64,000 nucleotides of DNA. Origin: Tubulanus polymorphus (lineage: Eukaryota; Nemertea; Palaeonemertea; Tubulaniformes; Tubulanidae). The notes under the pieces are model-generated. The model did no database searches. It saw only the letters and a program-made list of their open reading frames with translations, and was not told where the DNA came from. Where the stretch lies: positions 22,184,485 through 22,248,484 of the forward strand of contig NC_134027.1 in the NCBI RefSeq assembly GCF_964204645.1, written 5' to 3'. This document shows positions 1 to 14,000 of the stretch, piece by piece. How positions within the stretch are numbered: position 1 is the first letter of the stretch; each line of letters starts with the position of its first letter. The translations under genes were made by a program, and so were the position numbers.

Positions 1-292
1 TCAACATCAAGCAACACGATATAGGTATTTCTCAGAGAAAATGAGTGACAAATACGAAACCAGGATCATTTGGGAGTACCTTGCTACTTTTTACCAGTTC
101 CCGAGATGGTTATTTTTTTGTTTGATCAAAGTGAATTAATTTTGATCAAGTATGACTATAAGATATGCCATCCAGCGAGTAGCTGGTAGGACAGGACTGG
201 CATCCCATCACAGTAAACAAAGTTTATGGTTCCACTCACTGTTGATCAAATGCGCCTCATAATAAGGCACCTCTGCTGGTTTCGATACTTAC

Positions 293-3200
293 AGTGATGT
301 GATTACTGGTTGTAATCTTTCCCTCTGGCAATCCTTTCACACTGATTCCCATACGAGGTTCTTGCACTACGTTCAAATTTGTCCCAATCACCGTCAAATC
401 CAAACCACCGCTATAAAAAACAATCAGATAATCAACCAGATGTACAAGAATCTTTAAGCCGTTAAACATTTTGAAAAATTTCTTTTTTTGGAAAGTCTAA
501 AAAAAGACTATCAGAAATAGAATCATTTATGAAATCGGTCCCTTCACTTCATTGCGCTCTGTCAATTACGAAACAATGTTTAAATTTTCTCTTACCTGAG
601 AAAACTCCTTCTCGGGTAGATATCACTAATCGTAGGATCGTCTTTGAATTCAAACAGTTGTTTAGTGCTAATAACCGCGTTGTCTATTTGTACTGTAATA
701 CTCATTCCCGAACCGTTCGACTTCTTCTCGGTGGTCGTCGTTTCAGCTGAATCGGTAGTCATTGTCGATTCATCGGTCGTCGTCGGATCGGAAGTTGTCG
801 ATTTGGACAAGATTGCACGGCGCGCCACTTTAGAATGAAACCAAGGATTCGTGACGCATTTTATCTCGAAAGGCATGACCCTGGTAAGGAACAGTAAATA
901 TTGGTATATAGTCTAAACTTAGTTAAAAGAAAAAAACAGTTGTGGGATCGATTCAACTCTGAATCCAATAGGCGGTGTTTGTTGGGAGACAAGAGTTGAC
1001 TGAAGCAACTTGGTTTGCTGTTTGGTTGGTGACTGGAGTGAAATGGCTTGAGGGAGGTTGCTTCACTCAATCAATGAATGAGTACCGGCACTGCTACTGC
1101 AACAAGTGAAGATTCTATGATGGTCTACCAGTTCGGTTCGGCGGTTGTTACTGCGCTTCAATTTCTTTTACATTTCAATTATTTCGATTCAACTTTTTCT
1201 AATTAGTAAAACTTTTCAGTAGAATCTCTATACTATACGCTGAGTGAGAAAGCGAATCATATCGATTCGATGATTTGCTTGATGAGATTCGCATTTTGAA
1301 GCCTAAAAGTTCGGTTCAAATTTCATTGACGAAAAACTAATTTTCACTACGAATAATAGTGTATTGTTGCGCCATCTAGTGTCTGCCACTACCCCATTCA
1401 ATATCAATCAATGTCATCATCCAGATTGATACCGGGCACAGCCATATTGATTTTAACAAATTGATTGAGACGACAAACATAACTAAATTGTCAGTTGATT
1501 CAGCCAAATGAACACAGCTAATTTCTATTCCTCAGATACAGATATTCTTACTATTTTACTGCTTACCGCCATATTTTACAGGGAATGTGTCCAATCTTCA
1601 CGGATAGTTGAGTCCCAATGTGTAAATTCCTACCAGTGATGGTAACATTTGTACCTCCAGACTTCGGTCCCATAAACGGTTTTATCGCGTCGATTCTAGG
1701 TACCTAAGTAAATTGATGAACAATAAAATTGTAATCATAGAAGATTAACAATCAACATGTACTATAATCAACGAATCAATGGTGACAAGGCAATATTTGT
1801 CAGGCTACTTCTCCTCTCAAGCCAGAGCACCTGCAGTTGCCAAATCTACCATACACGACCGGGAAAATGTATAGAATGTCCTTAGGTAGTTTACATTTTT
1901 ATGTTAATCATGTTAATCAATGTTAACCCTTTCAGTACGTCTACACCGCAGTGCGGTGTATGAATCAGTGATGGATTTTGCTAGTACACCGCACTGCTGT
2001 GTATTGTTTTGATTAGTAATTAGTAATTATCTCTCTTGAAAAATGGCAGCACCTGTCAAACATAGTGAAATACTAGTAACTAACGATACACTGCCCTGCG
2101 GTGTAGACACATTATAGTGGTATTCCCATTATTCAACACACTAGGGTGGAATTTTTCAAAATTTTCAAATCATCTCCAGCACTATAGGATATTAATCAGT
2201 CAGCACTGAAAGGGTTAATCAAGCCCCAAGAGATAGCTTTCTATATCTAAGTGACATTACTATATTTTGGTTTCCAACCATCCTGTGAGTGGGTATTTTG
2301 CTATTTGTTGTTATTATTGGGATAAATCCTCGCGAGACTCAAATGACAAGCTATGGCATTTGCGCTAATTCTTAACATAATCACCTTGTAGTAGAAAGCT
2401 TTCATTCCGCTATCTACTGAACCTTCGATGATATATTTAGTTGTCGTCTGACTTCGATCTACGACCAACATTTCAATGTCTCGTTCTAGTTCCATATTTG
2501 ACCGTCCAGTTATACACAAAACCCTAGAAACGAAGAGACGAATTGCAAAATTCATCATCGAAATAAACCTCGAAATAGGGCGCTGACTGCTAATACTAAG
2601 CAGGGAATTGTTATCATGAGTTAGAATCCCAGCTTGGTAGCGCGAAGTAAAGCACCAGTATATCATAAGTCCTTAAGGCAGAGAGCCCATTAGGAAAATA
2701 AAGATGATGATATGATGCCATAAGATCTTTACCCACAGGGTTTGAACTGACAACCTCACCTCCCAGAGTTGAATGCTTTTACCCTTTGCATTCAACTCTG
2801 GTACGCCAGGTTGTGGGTTCAGAAACCCCTGAGTAATGGGCAAGAATCTTATAGCATCATCAATGACTCTCTGGCTTTATGAGTTGTGCATCGAATTAAG
2901 CACAGTGATGTGTGTGGTTACTAAGGCTTAGTGTACACAGCATAAACTACACTCTTTTAATGGGAAATGTCACTTATTTTTCCCCACTTTTGGGCGTTGC
3001 TCCAAAACAAAAAGCCCTTTCTACAGAAACCAAGGTGTTGGTTTCGCGAAACAAACCTTTGTTGTTTCAAAGCAAGGCAGGTAGACATTTACTAATATTT
3101 TCTAAAATCAGGAACTGCTTCATCAGTACAGTAAGGGAAATGGGTGAGAGGGAGAACTGGGGAGAGGGAGAGGGTAGGGAAATGTGGGAGAGAAGGGAAA

Positions 3201-6200
3201 CCAGGGAAGAGGTAGAGGGGAATAGGTTAAGAGAGGGGGAAGAGAAACAAGGGCAGAGAGAGGGACAGGAGAAACAAGGGAGAGAGGGAGAGGGGAATCA
3301 GGAGATAGTGAACAGACGGAAACAGGGGAAAGGGAGAGGAAGGAAGCAGGGAAGAGGGAGAAGGAGAGAAAGATAAAGGGAATGGGGAAACAGGGGAGTG
3401 GGTGATGAGGAAACAGGAGTGGGAAACAGATTCTACGAACAATTCTATGAACTTACATCGATTCGTTGCGTTCGGCGACTTTACACTTGATTTTTGCGAT
3501 ACGGACCTCGACGTTTGAAGTGGAGATCGCCGGATTACCGAAATCTCGTCCGCGGATGATGATCTGAGTACCACCTGCCGTCGGTCCTGATGAGGGTGAA
3601 AACTGAAAAAAATATCCCATCCATAAGGATTCACAGGCAAAGTTGTCGCTTAAACTGACCAACAAGTCTTTTAAAATGCTAGGCCTAAATGAAGGGAACT
3701 GAGATTGATGAAATCTGGATAATGCATAAATTCTGAGCCTGACGGTATAAGGCATCCTCGAATTTTTCATCGATTTTCATGATTTTCACACAATTCGCAT
3801 AATCGTTCAAACTTTTCGCATCAATCTGATCCCTAAAGCCACAGACACACTGGGCGATTTCGTCGGCCGACGAACTCGGTGGAGGTCGCCATTTTGCTAT
3901 CACGTGAACCGTCGAAGAGCCGTGATTGGCTGGTTAATACGGCGCTCAAGGCGACTGACTGATCGCCGTACCCGGACACACTGGGCGATTCAAGCGCTGA
4001 CGACAGAATCCAACATGTTGGATTCGGGAGATTTCGTCAGCCGACTAAATCGCCAAATGCGATTGCCCGGACACACAAGGCGATTTCACCGGCGATTTCG
4101 TCAGTCGACGAAATCAGCCGACGAAATCGCCTAGTGTGTCCTCGGCTTAAGAGGAAAAGACAATGCACACCATATTGTACAGTATGCTGCCTACGGTAAA
4201 ACAGGACATATCATATCTTTGAGAAAACATAAATTCCGAAAAATTTCACACATTTCTGATCATTCACAGAAATTCAACTTTTACGATTATTGCAGTTTTT
4301 TTACACGTATCGACAAACGTTATACGTACAGAATCGATGAACGGTGGACACGTATCTTTCGTCCATAGATTCGAACATGTGTCACGTTGCGTACATTGAC
4401 CGTTGCACCAGCCGCAGTTCAATGGATCGGCAGTCGTCACGCATTCGCCGCATTCTTTATAAATGCGACACGAATCGACGGGAAATTGAATTATCTGAAA
4501 AATGAAGAAACAGAAATCAATAATATTAAGGTCTTCATCACGTTTTTTATCCATTTTCGAGCCAACATGAAAAGAACGGAAAATTTTTCATTTTGCATCA
4601 TGACTGTGCTCTAAACAAAAAGCAACATTCAAGGAACATTGAAATGCTTTTTTTGCGATGAAACAAGAAACATTTTTTCGATCGCTGCATATAGGCCTGT
4701 GCGATGTCTGAATATCAAAACAAGAAACCCTCGTACGCAATATCCAATCAGTGACCACAAGCAGCTCACATGACTGAGGAACAATGTATTCTTTTTGGAT
4801 ATCATGCGGAACAATTACTACTGTTTTGGGACATTTACTAGGTTTGTTTCCCATGTTTCTTGTTTCGCTATGCGTGATCGTGGAAACATAAAAACACATC
4901 AATGCAAAAATCCTCTGCTCTGTGCGCTTAAGACTGGTTTGGGATAGAATTTATATTTGCCGTGATGCGCATCTCTGAGTTACTGCATCAGTTAAAAACA
5001 AATCTAAGATTGGTAATTAGATGAGTTTATAAAAATTCTAAGACCCACAATTGATTTTTGGTTTTATAACCAAGACCGGATTAAGACGGATTTGTACTCA
5101 GATCTTAGCACTGACTATGCCAACTGGCATATGCGAATGATTTGGGGGCATTTTTTAGACTTTCTGTTTTTGTCATCTACAAACACATTGGAATCTTGAT
5201 CTTGATAAGTAAAAACTGTGCTATGACCGTGTCCTGCGTATTGGTGATGTGTGTTGGGGACGCAGGGATTACAACAGATCTCTTTCTTTAAATGTTATCA
5301 ACACATAGCCGAATTTTTCGATATTGGGCTTATTTTTACGTTTATGGATGTCGTGACATTTACGTGATAGGATAAATAAGATAATCATAACAGGAAGGAA
5401 AGCAACAGGAAACAATCCGCAGATTGCCTCTCTGGAAACAGACTATATAAATAACTACTTTCGTTCAATAGTCTAATGAAAAAACCTAGAGGATCAGTTA
5501 CAACAGAAAGGTTAGGCCTTTTTTTAATAGCTTGGTTTACGGGGTAGACCTATTAAAATATCATTTCGGAGGAGGAATAAAAAACAATTCCCTTAGTGAG
5601 ATGAAATCCCTTTTTGAAGGAAGAGGGAACTGTCGATAGGGCAATATACATATGTCCATACAAACAATTCTTGGAAAGTTTGAATTCTGCACATTGCGAT
5701 CAAAAAGAACCTTGCGTTTTAAAATTTTTTTTCATCATTCATCCTTTTGGCACCTGTGTGGAATTAAGCTGTTCTGGGCCTAATTTGGCATGGGCCGAAA
5801 AAATGCTAGTATGATCGCGGCTTGTTCTGACTCAATTAAATGAACCATTTTCAAAACAACTTTGAAAGATAGCTCATTGAATTCAGGTGAAAGGTCAGTA
5901 CTCAAAGTGATAGTAGGTTTATCAATGAAGTGATCAATACTCTTCAGTAAAGCTACTGTCTGGTAGGAAAGTGTGCAGTGTCTTTTTTCTCAAGTCAAAA
6001 TCTAAAATATCGTAAACATGTTTACCAGTTTCGGCCGACAAAAATCTCTATTTCGACAAAGCAAGATATAAAGTAGTGCCGAGTGATGCGATCCAAATGT
6101 GCAACAAATGGACCAGCGTTTGAGACCAGATGTTTGACATCAGGAAACCATACCGTTTTATGACCCTGATCGTACTTGTTACATCCAGGGCTCCCGATCC

Positions 6201-9200
6201 GGAAGCAGGGTTTTTGTTCCAGGTATAAATCTTTGGCGCCTGTAACTTGTACTTTTGTGAATAGATGAAATAATTGACTACTAAACGGCCATAAAGGCTT
6301 TAAAATGGCACGGTCATTTTCCTTCACAATTTTGAGTTCTATCTCCTCTTCTTCTAAAGAGCCATTTCCGCGGGATAAGTCGAAGATGAATACATGAGGT
6401 ATCGTCAAGAACACGACCCCCTAAAATATTGAAGTTGTTTGTTCGTTTGTTTTGGCTTTATGTCACTTGGATCTTGGTTTCCCGAGACTACCGGTAACCC
6501 TATTGGACTGTCATTTGACCTCACGATGAGACAGCAGTTGAATCATTGCCAGCACTCTGTAAGCAGCCAGCAGGACTCGAACTCACTTGTCACTCAGCAC
6601 TTTATAGAATTACGTATGATTAAAAAATCATTAGATAGCAAGGCCCAATTTAGGGATTTGTACCCGGTGGACCATTCCACCCCTTTCAAAATTCAAATGC
6701 GCCCCCAAAATGTCTGGAACAATACTTTTAGCAAGGATTATTTCAAAAAGGTGAAAAATAAAATCCGAATGGGCCCTGATAAGTGTCATAAAACCCCTTT
6801 TGTCCAAAATCTACAGTTGAAGGCCAGCAGAACCCCCACCAATATTTCGCACTTGCAGCCCCGCATTGCCAAACATGCCATTTTTTAATTAAGTGCCCAT
6901 TAAACTTTTTTTGGTCCACCCCTTCAAAGAATCCTAGATCTGCCCTTGGATAGCAACCGGCGTAACTTGAAACTCAATCAATTCAGGATACAGCAACAGT
7001 TTATCTGATATAGATGGACATCATGCAACAATCTGCCTCCATAGCACCTTAACCAAACAGCAACTAAAACGCGAAGAAAAGCATAAGGCTTTTCCATAGT
7101 CATTGATTTGGAAAAAAACATTTTCCCGAAACTTGAGTATCATAAATCCACGATTTATCATTTACACAAACAAATCAATCGCAATTTCAAAAAGATTTTC
7201 ATGCACGTTTTTCAGTGCAGCTGAGCAAAATCGGATTTGTTGAGAAAAAAGACGAGTAGAGACAAAGAGCGGTGATACTGGTTCATTGACTCTCTTATAC
7301 CAAAAATACATAAAGAGGATGTATTTTTGCTCATACGGGTATCAGCAGCTGTAAAGGAGGTTTTTATAAAAAGCGAGGCGCGCTGAGGTTAGAAATCTGG
7401 TAACTGTGAAAATGAAACGCCCACCACCACCGCCATCATATCCTGTTCAGAGTTAAAACATGACACATCACACCAAAACACACCTCTAAACGGTGACCCC
7501 CTAATCAGTGTATTCAGTCGAGATTCACATGACTGTGACTGTGCTGTTGATACTGCGTTACAGCATTGTGCGCCTCTGTAATTCCAGGAATTACTGAAGC
7601 AACACAGTACCGTACCAGTACTACACAGCCGATCGCGTTACTGTTATTCTAATAATCATATCGAATATGTTTAGAGACAAAGTAATGGAACCGTTATTAG
7701 GGTTCGGGAATCCGATGAGAATATTTCTTAGCTATGAATCGCAAGAATTTGGGTATAATGCTTTAAAGCCCAAATGCCTTCAGGTTGAAAATTAGATTCA
7801 GTCATCCCTCTATTTCCCTATTTTCTCAGTAAACCCTGTTAAAACCTCTTTTTTGTCTAACATGCTTCAATATATATATTATTTATATCTGCCATAAAAA
7901 GTGTGTTTTTGGCCCCCCTCTTTTGAGTAATTTAGCTATTTACTCGGACAAAATTTGAAACCTTTGTACAACAAAAGAGTTGTTAACTTCAAGTGCCCTC
8001 CTCGCAGCACAGTAACAGTAACAGGATACCCAAAAGTCGTCAGTACACATAAACAAAGTAATTCATACAGTAGTACTTAAATTTGGCTACGAAAGTACAT
8101 TGCAAGGGTAAAATCTAGGCCTGCCGCCAAAACTTGACCCAGGTCAGATATAAGAAGGGAATACGAAATTGATGGTTGTTGTAAAGCAAGGAGGCCTATC
8201 AAACTGGCAGGTGCCCTTCTCAAATACAAATATGTAGATCTGCCCGACCGGGGCTGACTTGCACTTGCTCAGTCATAGGTTAGTTATGACCAGCCTAGCC
8301 AATCTAACAATTTAAGCCCAATCTTAAGATCTAGACCACTTTGGGACTTATGTCTTGACTATGGAATCGCCCCACCCCCGCCACTCAAGTCGTTAGATTG
8401 GCTATATAACCAACATGGTTTTCTATCGGTCTCAGATGTAAGTCTTGACGTTGCAACTCGTGTCCTAGCTGAAGCGCTCTCCTCCGATCCGAGATTTAGT
8501 AACCAGGGACCTGATGTTTATCCAACGGGGAAAAAATCTACTAGAGAATTCTACGTATTACATATTTCGCATTTGATGTTTATAATAGAGTAAAAGCCCC
8601 TGTATTCATATGTGCGCAGCTATCTAGGCCGACCCTGCAATCAAAATACACTAAAAACTACAGCGCGCGCGTACACAAAGAGAAAAATAGCCGGATTTAA
8701 TAGGCGGATCTTCATCTATCAACGGAGTTCACTGATTTATAAACAATATCGCATTTATTAAGTCAGTAAATCTGTAGTAAATGTTTGGTTGTAGAATATC
8801 TAGGCATCATGAAAATACCGTTGCCTGGGCTTGATACTTCGGGCAAAGGGCATTCAGTTGGATTGAAAAGGAATTTTTTTTTCAGGTAGAAGACTTTATT
8901 ATCCGGCGCACACGAGGCAATTTTCAGTCGGCTTAACGCTTCTTCTCGGTATTTGTCAGTTTGACAGAGTTGTTCTAGGCTCATTTAGATTACAGACGAG
9001 CCCAGGACCGTGAAAGCTGGCTTATGTCGACAAGCAACGCGATGCCTACCAACTCAACTGGGTTTATCGCTGATTAGCGGCAACTAGCGGTTCGACAAAA
9101 GCCAGCTTGCGACGGCAACGTGACGCCTACCGACTCGTCGCAAGCCGTATTCGGCTAGTTGCCCATGTTCTACTCCGGCCTACGGTAGGTGGGCAGTTGC

Positions 9201-11025
9201 TTTCGATCGCAGCCGACATAAGCTCATCTGCGACGCGACGGAACTGAGCGCAGGGGTTCCAGCTAATGAGAGACCTTAATACATAGTACAAATTATCACA
9301 GCTAGACAGCATCATTCGTAATTAGTCATAAACTTTCAAATTCAAGTAGTTCAAAACGTAAACCAAACCTTCAGCACGGCTGAGGACTGGACCGAAGATC
9401 TAGAAACGAAATTGGTAGAATTATGGTGTAAGCGGCCATCTTTATAGATGTCGCTAGCACGTTGTATTCAAAACAGAATCAGAAAGATCAAAGTCTTAAA
9501 GAGCTTTTCTAATAGAAATATATTTCCTAATAATTCAAATTTATTCTCAAAATGCTTATCACGTGACCATTTGAGCCGTTGCAGTTGCTAGTAATCGCAA
9601 CCGACATAAGCAGGGAAGCAACTGGGAGGATCTCATATCCCGCTAGTCAGCCTCAGTTGCTGCGAATCGGAGCGTAGTCGACATAAGCTGGGCTGCGATC
9701 GCTCTCAGTTGCGTCGGTAGGAGTCGCGTTGCTTGTCGACATAAGCCAGCCTTTAAACAACCGTTGAGCAATCGATCGCTTGGTGTCTCCCGTTGCTGCA
9801 GGCAAGTGATTCTTTTGTTCTGTTGAGCGAGAATTGCTCGAAAACGTTGCCCGTGCGCGATAGGGTGTAGAATTACCTGGTAAGTTGGCAATTGAGGGTA
9901 TGAGATCAACGACGCAGGCTGATCTTCGGCAGGGCAAGTCGTGACCTCGATGGTAACCGGCCCCTTGTTTTCTAACTAATGACTAAACACGTATCTATTT
10001 CATTCCCCTGGTGTAAAAACGACGACAACGCACAGCAGTCCCTTAAAACATAAACCAGGGTAGTTTCAACCCAGTTTCAAAAATGCGAAAACTAAACATT
10101 GGCAAACGAGACAAAACAAAAATATATATATTTTTTCCAGCGGACTACCGTGACTGGTTGGTGGCATAGGACTTGTCGAAAAAGTACCATGCGTAAAGCG
10201 AAAGAAATACAGCCAATGCTCGATTATGCATGACTGTTGGATTGACGTCTCGTTGCTGGACACTGGAACATAATTGCGATTGACAATGAACTAAAGCATT
10301 GTCGAATAAAACACTCTTATCCATGTCCACTGTAGATAATAAAAAAGTGCCACGATAAATAGATTTTTATCCGAAGTCTATTGATATGAAACCGCAACGT
10401 TTTTAACTGTTCACTGACGGCCATCATCGGGTGGGATTAAATTTCGTCAGATAGAAAAATCTTTATAGTGGCACTTTTTCATTCGATGAACTGAATTTTT
10501 CAGGATGGCCGCTTTATGGTGAGGAATAAATCCAATCGATTAACACACTCAAGTACGTAAAACATAGACAGAAACAGTGTGATCATACACGCCATATAGC
10601 GATATGAATATATTTCCCAGACTTATCCCTGATTTTTAACTTTTAAAGAAAAAAAAAAACGAAGAAAATTCCCCGATTTTTCCCTGATATCCAGGTAAGT
10701 GACCGCCCTGTTTCTGTAATCAGGGATGAGAAATTTGGGCGATAATAGTCGAGGTCCTTCTGTATGAATTTGCCGGTCGACTGCGAAAAAAAAGCTCCAA
10801 GCTCTCTCTTTCACTCTAAAAAGCTGTAAAACGAAATCAAAATCAGACTACGCATAGCGGTGGTTACATGCAGGGACTCATGTCGAGGACTCATTATACA
10901 CGCCGTAATTAACCATAATTCACCCGAACTAGTTGTAAATAACAACTCTTCGACCTTTTGTTGCGCAGATAATATGTTGGTCCTCTCGTTCAGGTCATAT
11001 TTAGCTATGAAATGAATAACTGCTG

Positions 11026-11092
<67 letters not shown>

Positions 11093-14000
11093 GCTCGTGT
11101 GTATGATTTGGAACTACTACTTGACCAAATACACGCTTCATTGAGAGATAGAGAGAGATTCATGAGACTCACAATAAAAGCGGCACCCGGTAATTTATTT
11201 TTTTTAGCGCGGCGCGCGCATACATACACGGCAGCGCATGCTACCAGCATAAAAACAGCTACCAGCATCGTGCACACGCGCCGCTGACTTGTTCCCAGGG
11301 TCGTCGCTGGCTGGAAGATGACAAACAACCAAACGGTCAAATTTCATATGATACAAAGGAAAAACTACGAGAATTAACCTGTTCGAAATTCGACGGGCGT
11401 ATATAATAGCCGGTGAAATTATCGAATTCGATGAGCAATTTTACGAACGCGTGCGCGTTTTTCATTTCGCGTATTCAAATTTCTCGTTCATTGCGATTAA
11501 ATTAATCGCTATCAGCTGCGAAAACGCGAGGAGCGCGCACAAAGGCGAATGACGGCAATCATTTTTCAATTTTCGAGAATAGTGAGTTCACGGCTGTCGG
11601 AACCGAACCCTGGACCGTTTATCCCGACTATTAGCATTCTCAGTATCTTACTGTTGGTAGACATAATAGCAATTTAATCATTATGTACTACATATTCGTA
11701 TTCAGTAAAAGTTAAATCTTACTAGCTACAAAACTCAATATGTATAGATTGCATTATTTCAAAATTCTTATATTGCACTGAAAATACATCAACTCCTTTT
11801 ACTCCCAAATTGATAATAAAAGTTTTTTCAGATCTAAAAAATCTGTCTTTCAGATCTAAAAAATGATATTTGTAGTACATGATGCACCCTTGCTCAATAT
11901 GACGAATTTAGGTTAAAAATCACTTTTTACAAAGAAATATAGTTTTAAAGCAGTGATGAAATATCTATGTACTTACGTATGTATTCCTAAATATTGTTGT
12001 AAAAAGTTTTATCTAGTTTTCATAGTTTGATAGAAAAGTGACTATGGGGGATTTTTACCAGGGTGGGGGGATTTTTACTGGAGGATATTTACCTGGGATT
12101 TTTGCCTGTTACTCAATATGACATAGTATATACACTTTGTCCCAATGCTCCATAAGATCTGAATTACATAGAGCAGGGAGCTGGGAGTAACTCCCAGCGT
12201 AGAGGAAGAATGTTAGCTCTAAACACCAGGGGCCAGTTGTACGGTCACGACTTGAGTCCAAAAGTGGTCTAAAATCTTAAGGCTGGGCTTAAATTGTTAG
12301 ATTTACTATAGAACTAAGTTGCTCTTAGACTGGTCTTAAGTCTAAGCCATGACTATGCAACCAGCCCCTGGGCCCAGTTCTAACTGAAGTCCAAAAGTGG
12401 TCTTAAGTTATAAGATTGGCTATAAAACTTAGATGGTCTTAGACAAGTCTTACAAATCTCACGACTGAGGAAATGAGCTCTGGGGCCAGTTGCATAGTCG
12501 TGACTTAAGTCCGAAAGTGGTCTTAAATCTTAAGACTGCTTTTAAGTTGTTAGATTGGCTATAGAACCAAGTTGTTCTTAGACTGGTCTTAATTCTAAGC
12601 CATGACTATGCAACCGGACCCTGGATTTTGTTTTGTAGATATGGATTTCGATATCTGGGTGGCCTCTTACAGATCCTTTATATTGAGCTAGAGGCAATAA
12701 CACTTCAAACATACTAAACTTTACTGGAGAGCTAGTTTATTCAACTATCTAAATAGACAATGTTTTAACTGAATAATCCATTGAAAGCTGAAATGAGGAT
12801 AAACAAATTTGAAAATTGTGTTCTCTAGAAATGATTACTTCCTCAAGTACTCAATGAGTTTGAAAAGGGGTTTGGTCAAATACGCGTATCTACATGGAAC
12901 TCAACGACCGCATGCTCCTATCACAATTTTCTGAAGCCCTTTAGAATAACGACAATTTTTTCAGGCAATTTTCCCATCTGCGACTAATACGAACAGCAGA
13001 CAACTGTCCAAGATTTAAACGTTATGATTCTGTTCAATCTGACCCAGTGCCAGGAAAATGTATCAAAATGCACTGAAATTTCCCAGATGTGTCCCTGTGG
13101 TTTTTCACAGTAGGCTTATGCCTTTTTCACTTAGTCGTGCTGGACTGTCAAAGTGTCTCTGCCCCGGGACTCACCCATTCATCTAATCATTTTTAGTAGA
13201 CATCAGTGGCGTTGGAACCGTAGCGACTGCAGCAACGAAAGCCGTGGCAATAATTTACTGAATGACGTGTTTTTTTCTTTAAAAAAAAAATAAAAAGTAA
13301 ATTCGCCGCGGCAATATTAGAACCTCTGGAAAAATCGAAAATTGGCCGCGGCAATCAAAAATTGCTTCCAACGCGCCTGTACATCAGATGAAAATGAGAA
13401 TGAGTAATTTCACATCACACCCACATTTTGTCGGCGTGGATACTGAGGTTTTTCACTGTAGGCTTTTAATGCCTTTTTCACTTCGTCGTGCTCGCCTGTT
13501 GAAGTGAATTCACCCCTCAATTCACCCATCTGATCATTTTTAGTAGACATCCGATGAAAATAAGAATGAATAATTATACATTCCGGTGGTGTCTGTCTGG
13601 TGTGTTCAGCGATTTCCTGTTTAGTCGATTTTATCTGCATCTGCGCGGGGGAAATTGAAAACTAAAACCCCTCGATGATCGATGTTTGTTTATTATTATG
13701 AAATGCTATCTCACTATGTTATACTCGGCAAATTGGTTTCGTGATTTTCAATCAGGTCTTATTTTTATTATACAATCATATTCGGCCGTATAATCAAGAT
13801 TATATCGCATTGTGTTATTATCGAATCAGGCGCAGTTATATCCAGGGCCTCCCCGAGTAGCGTGTGATACACCGGTTGTATTGTCTGGACTTAATTTCAT
13901 GTCTCGAGTTTCAATTTGTTAATCGACACCTGGGCCTCCACAGTTTCCCAAATACAGGGGCCACTGCCGAGGGTAGCGCAACTTATAAAAAGGGCATTTT

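Noticed and set aside
2912-3376. 154-codon frame rich in Glu, Arg and Gly, and its antisense Ser/Pro/Leu frame
   Set aside because: Explained by the purine-rich low-complexity tract.
6022-6414. 130-codon frame on the minus strand in the large MET-like intron
   Set aside because: No recognisable domain, no splice evidence and no second copy to show constraint.
11005-11340. Open frames with repeated Ile-Tyr
   Set aside because: Produced by the (AT)n microsatellite on either strand; the same holds at 55615-55818.
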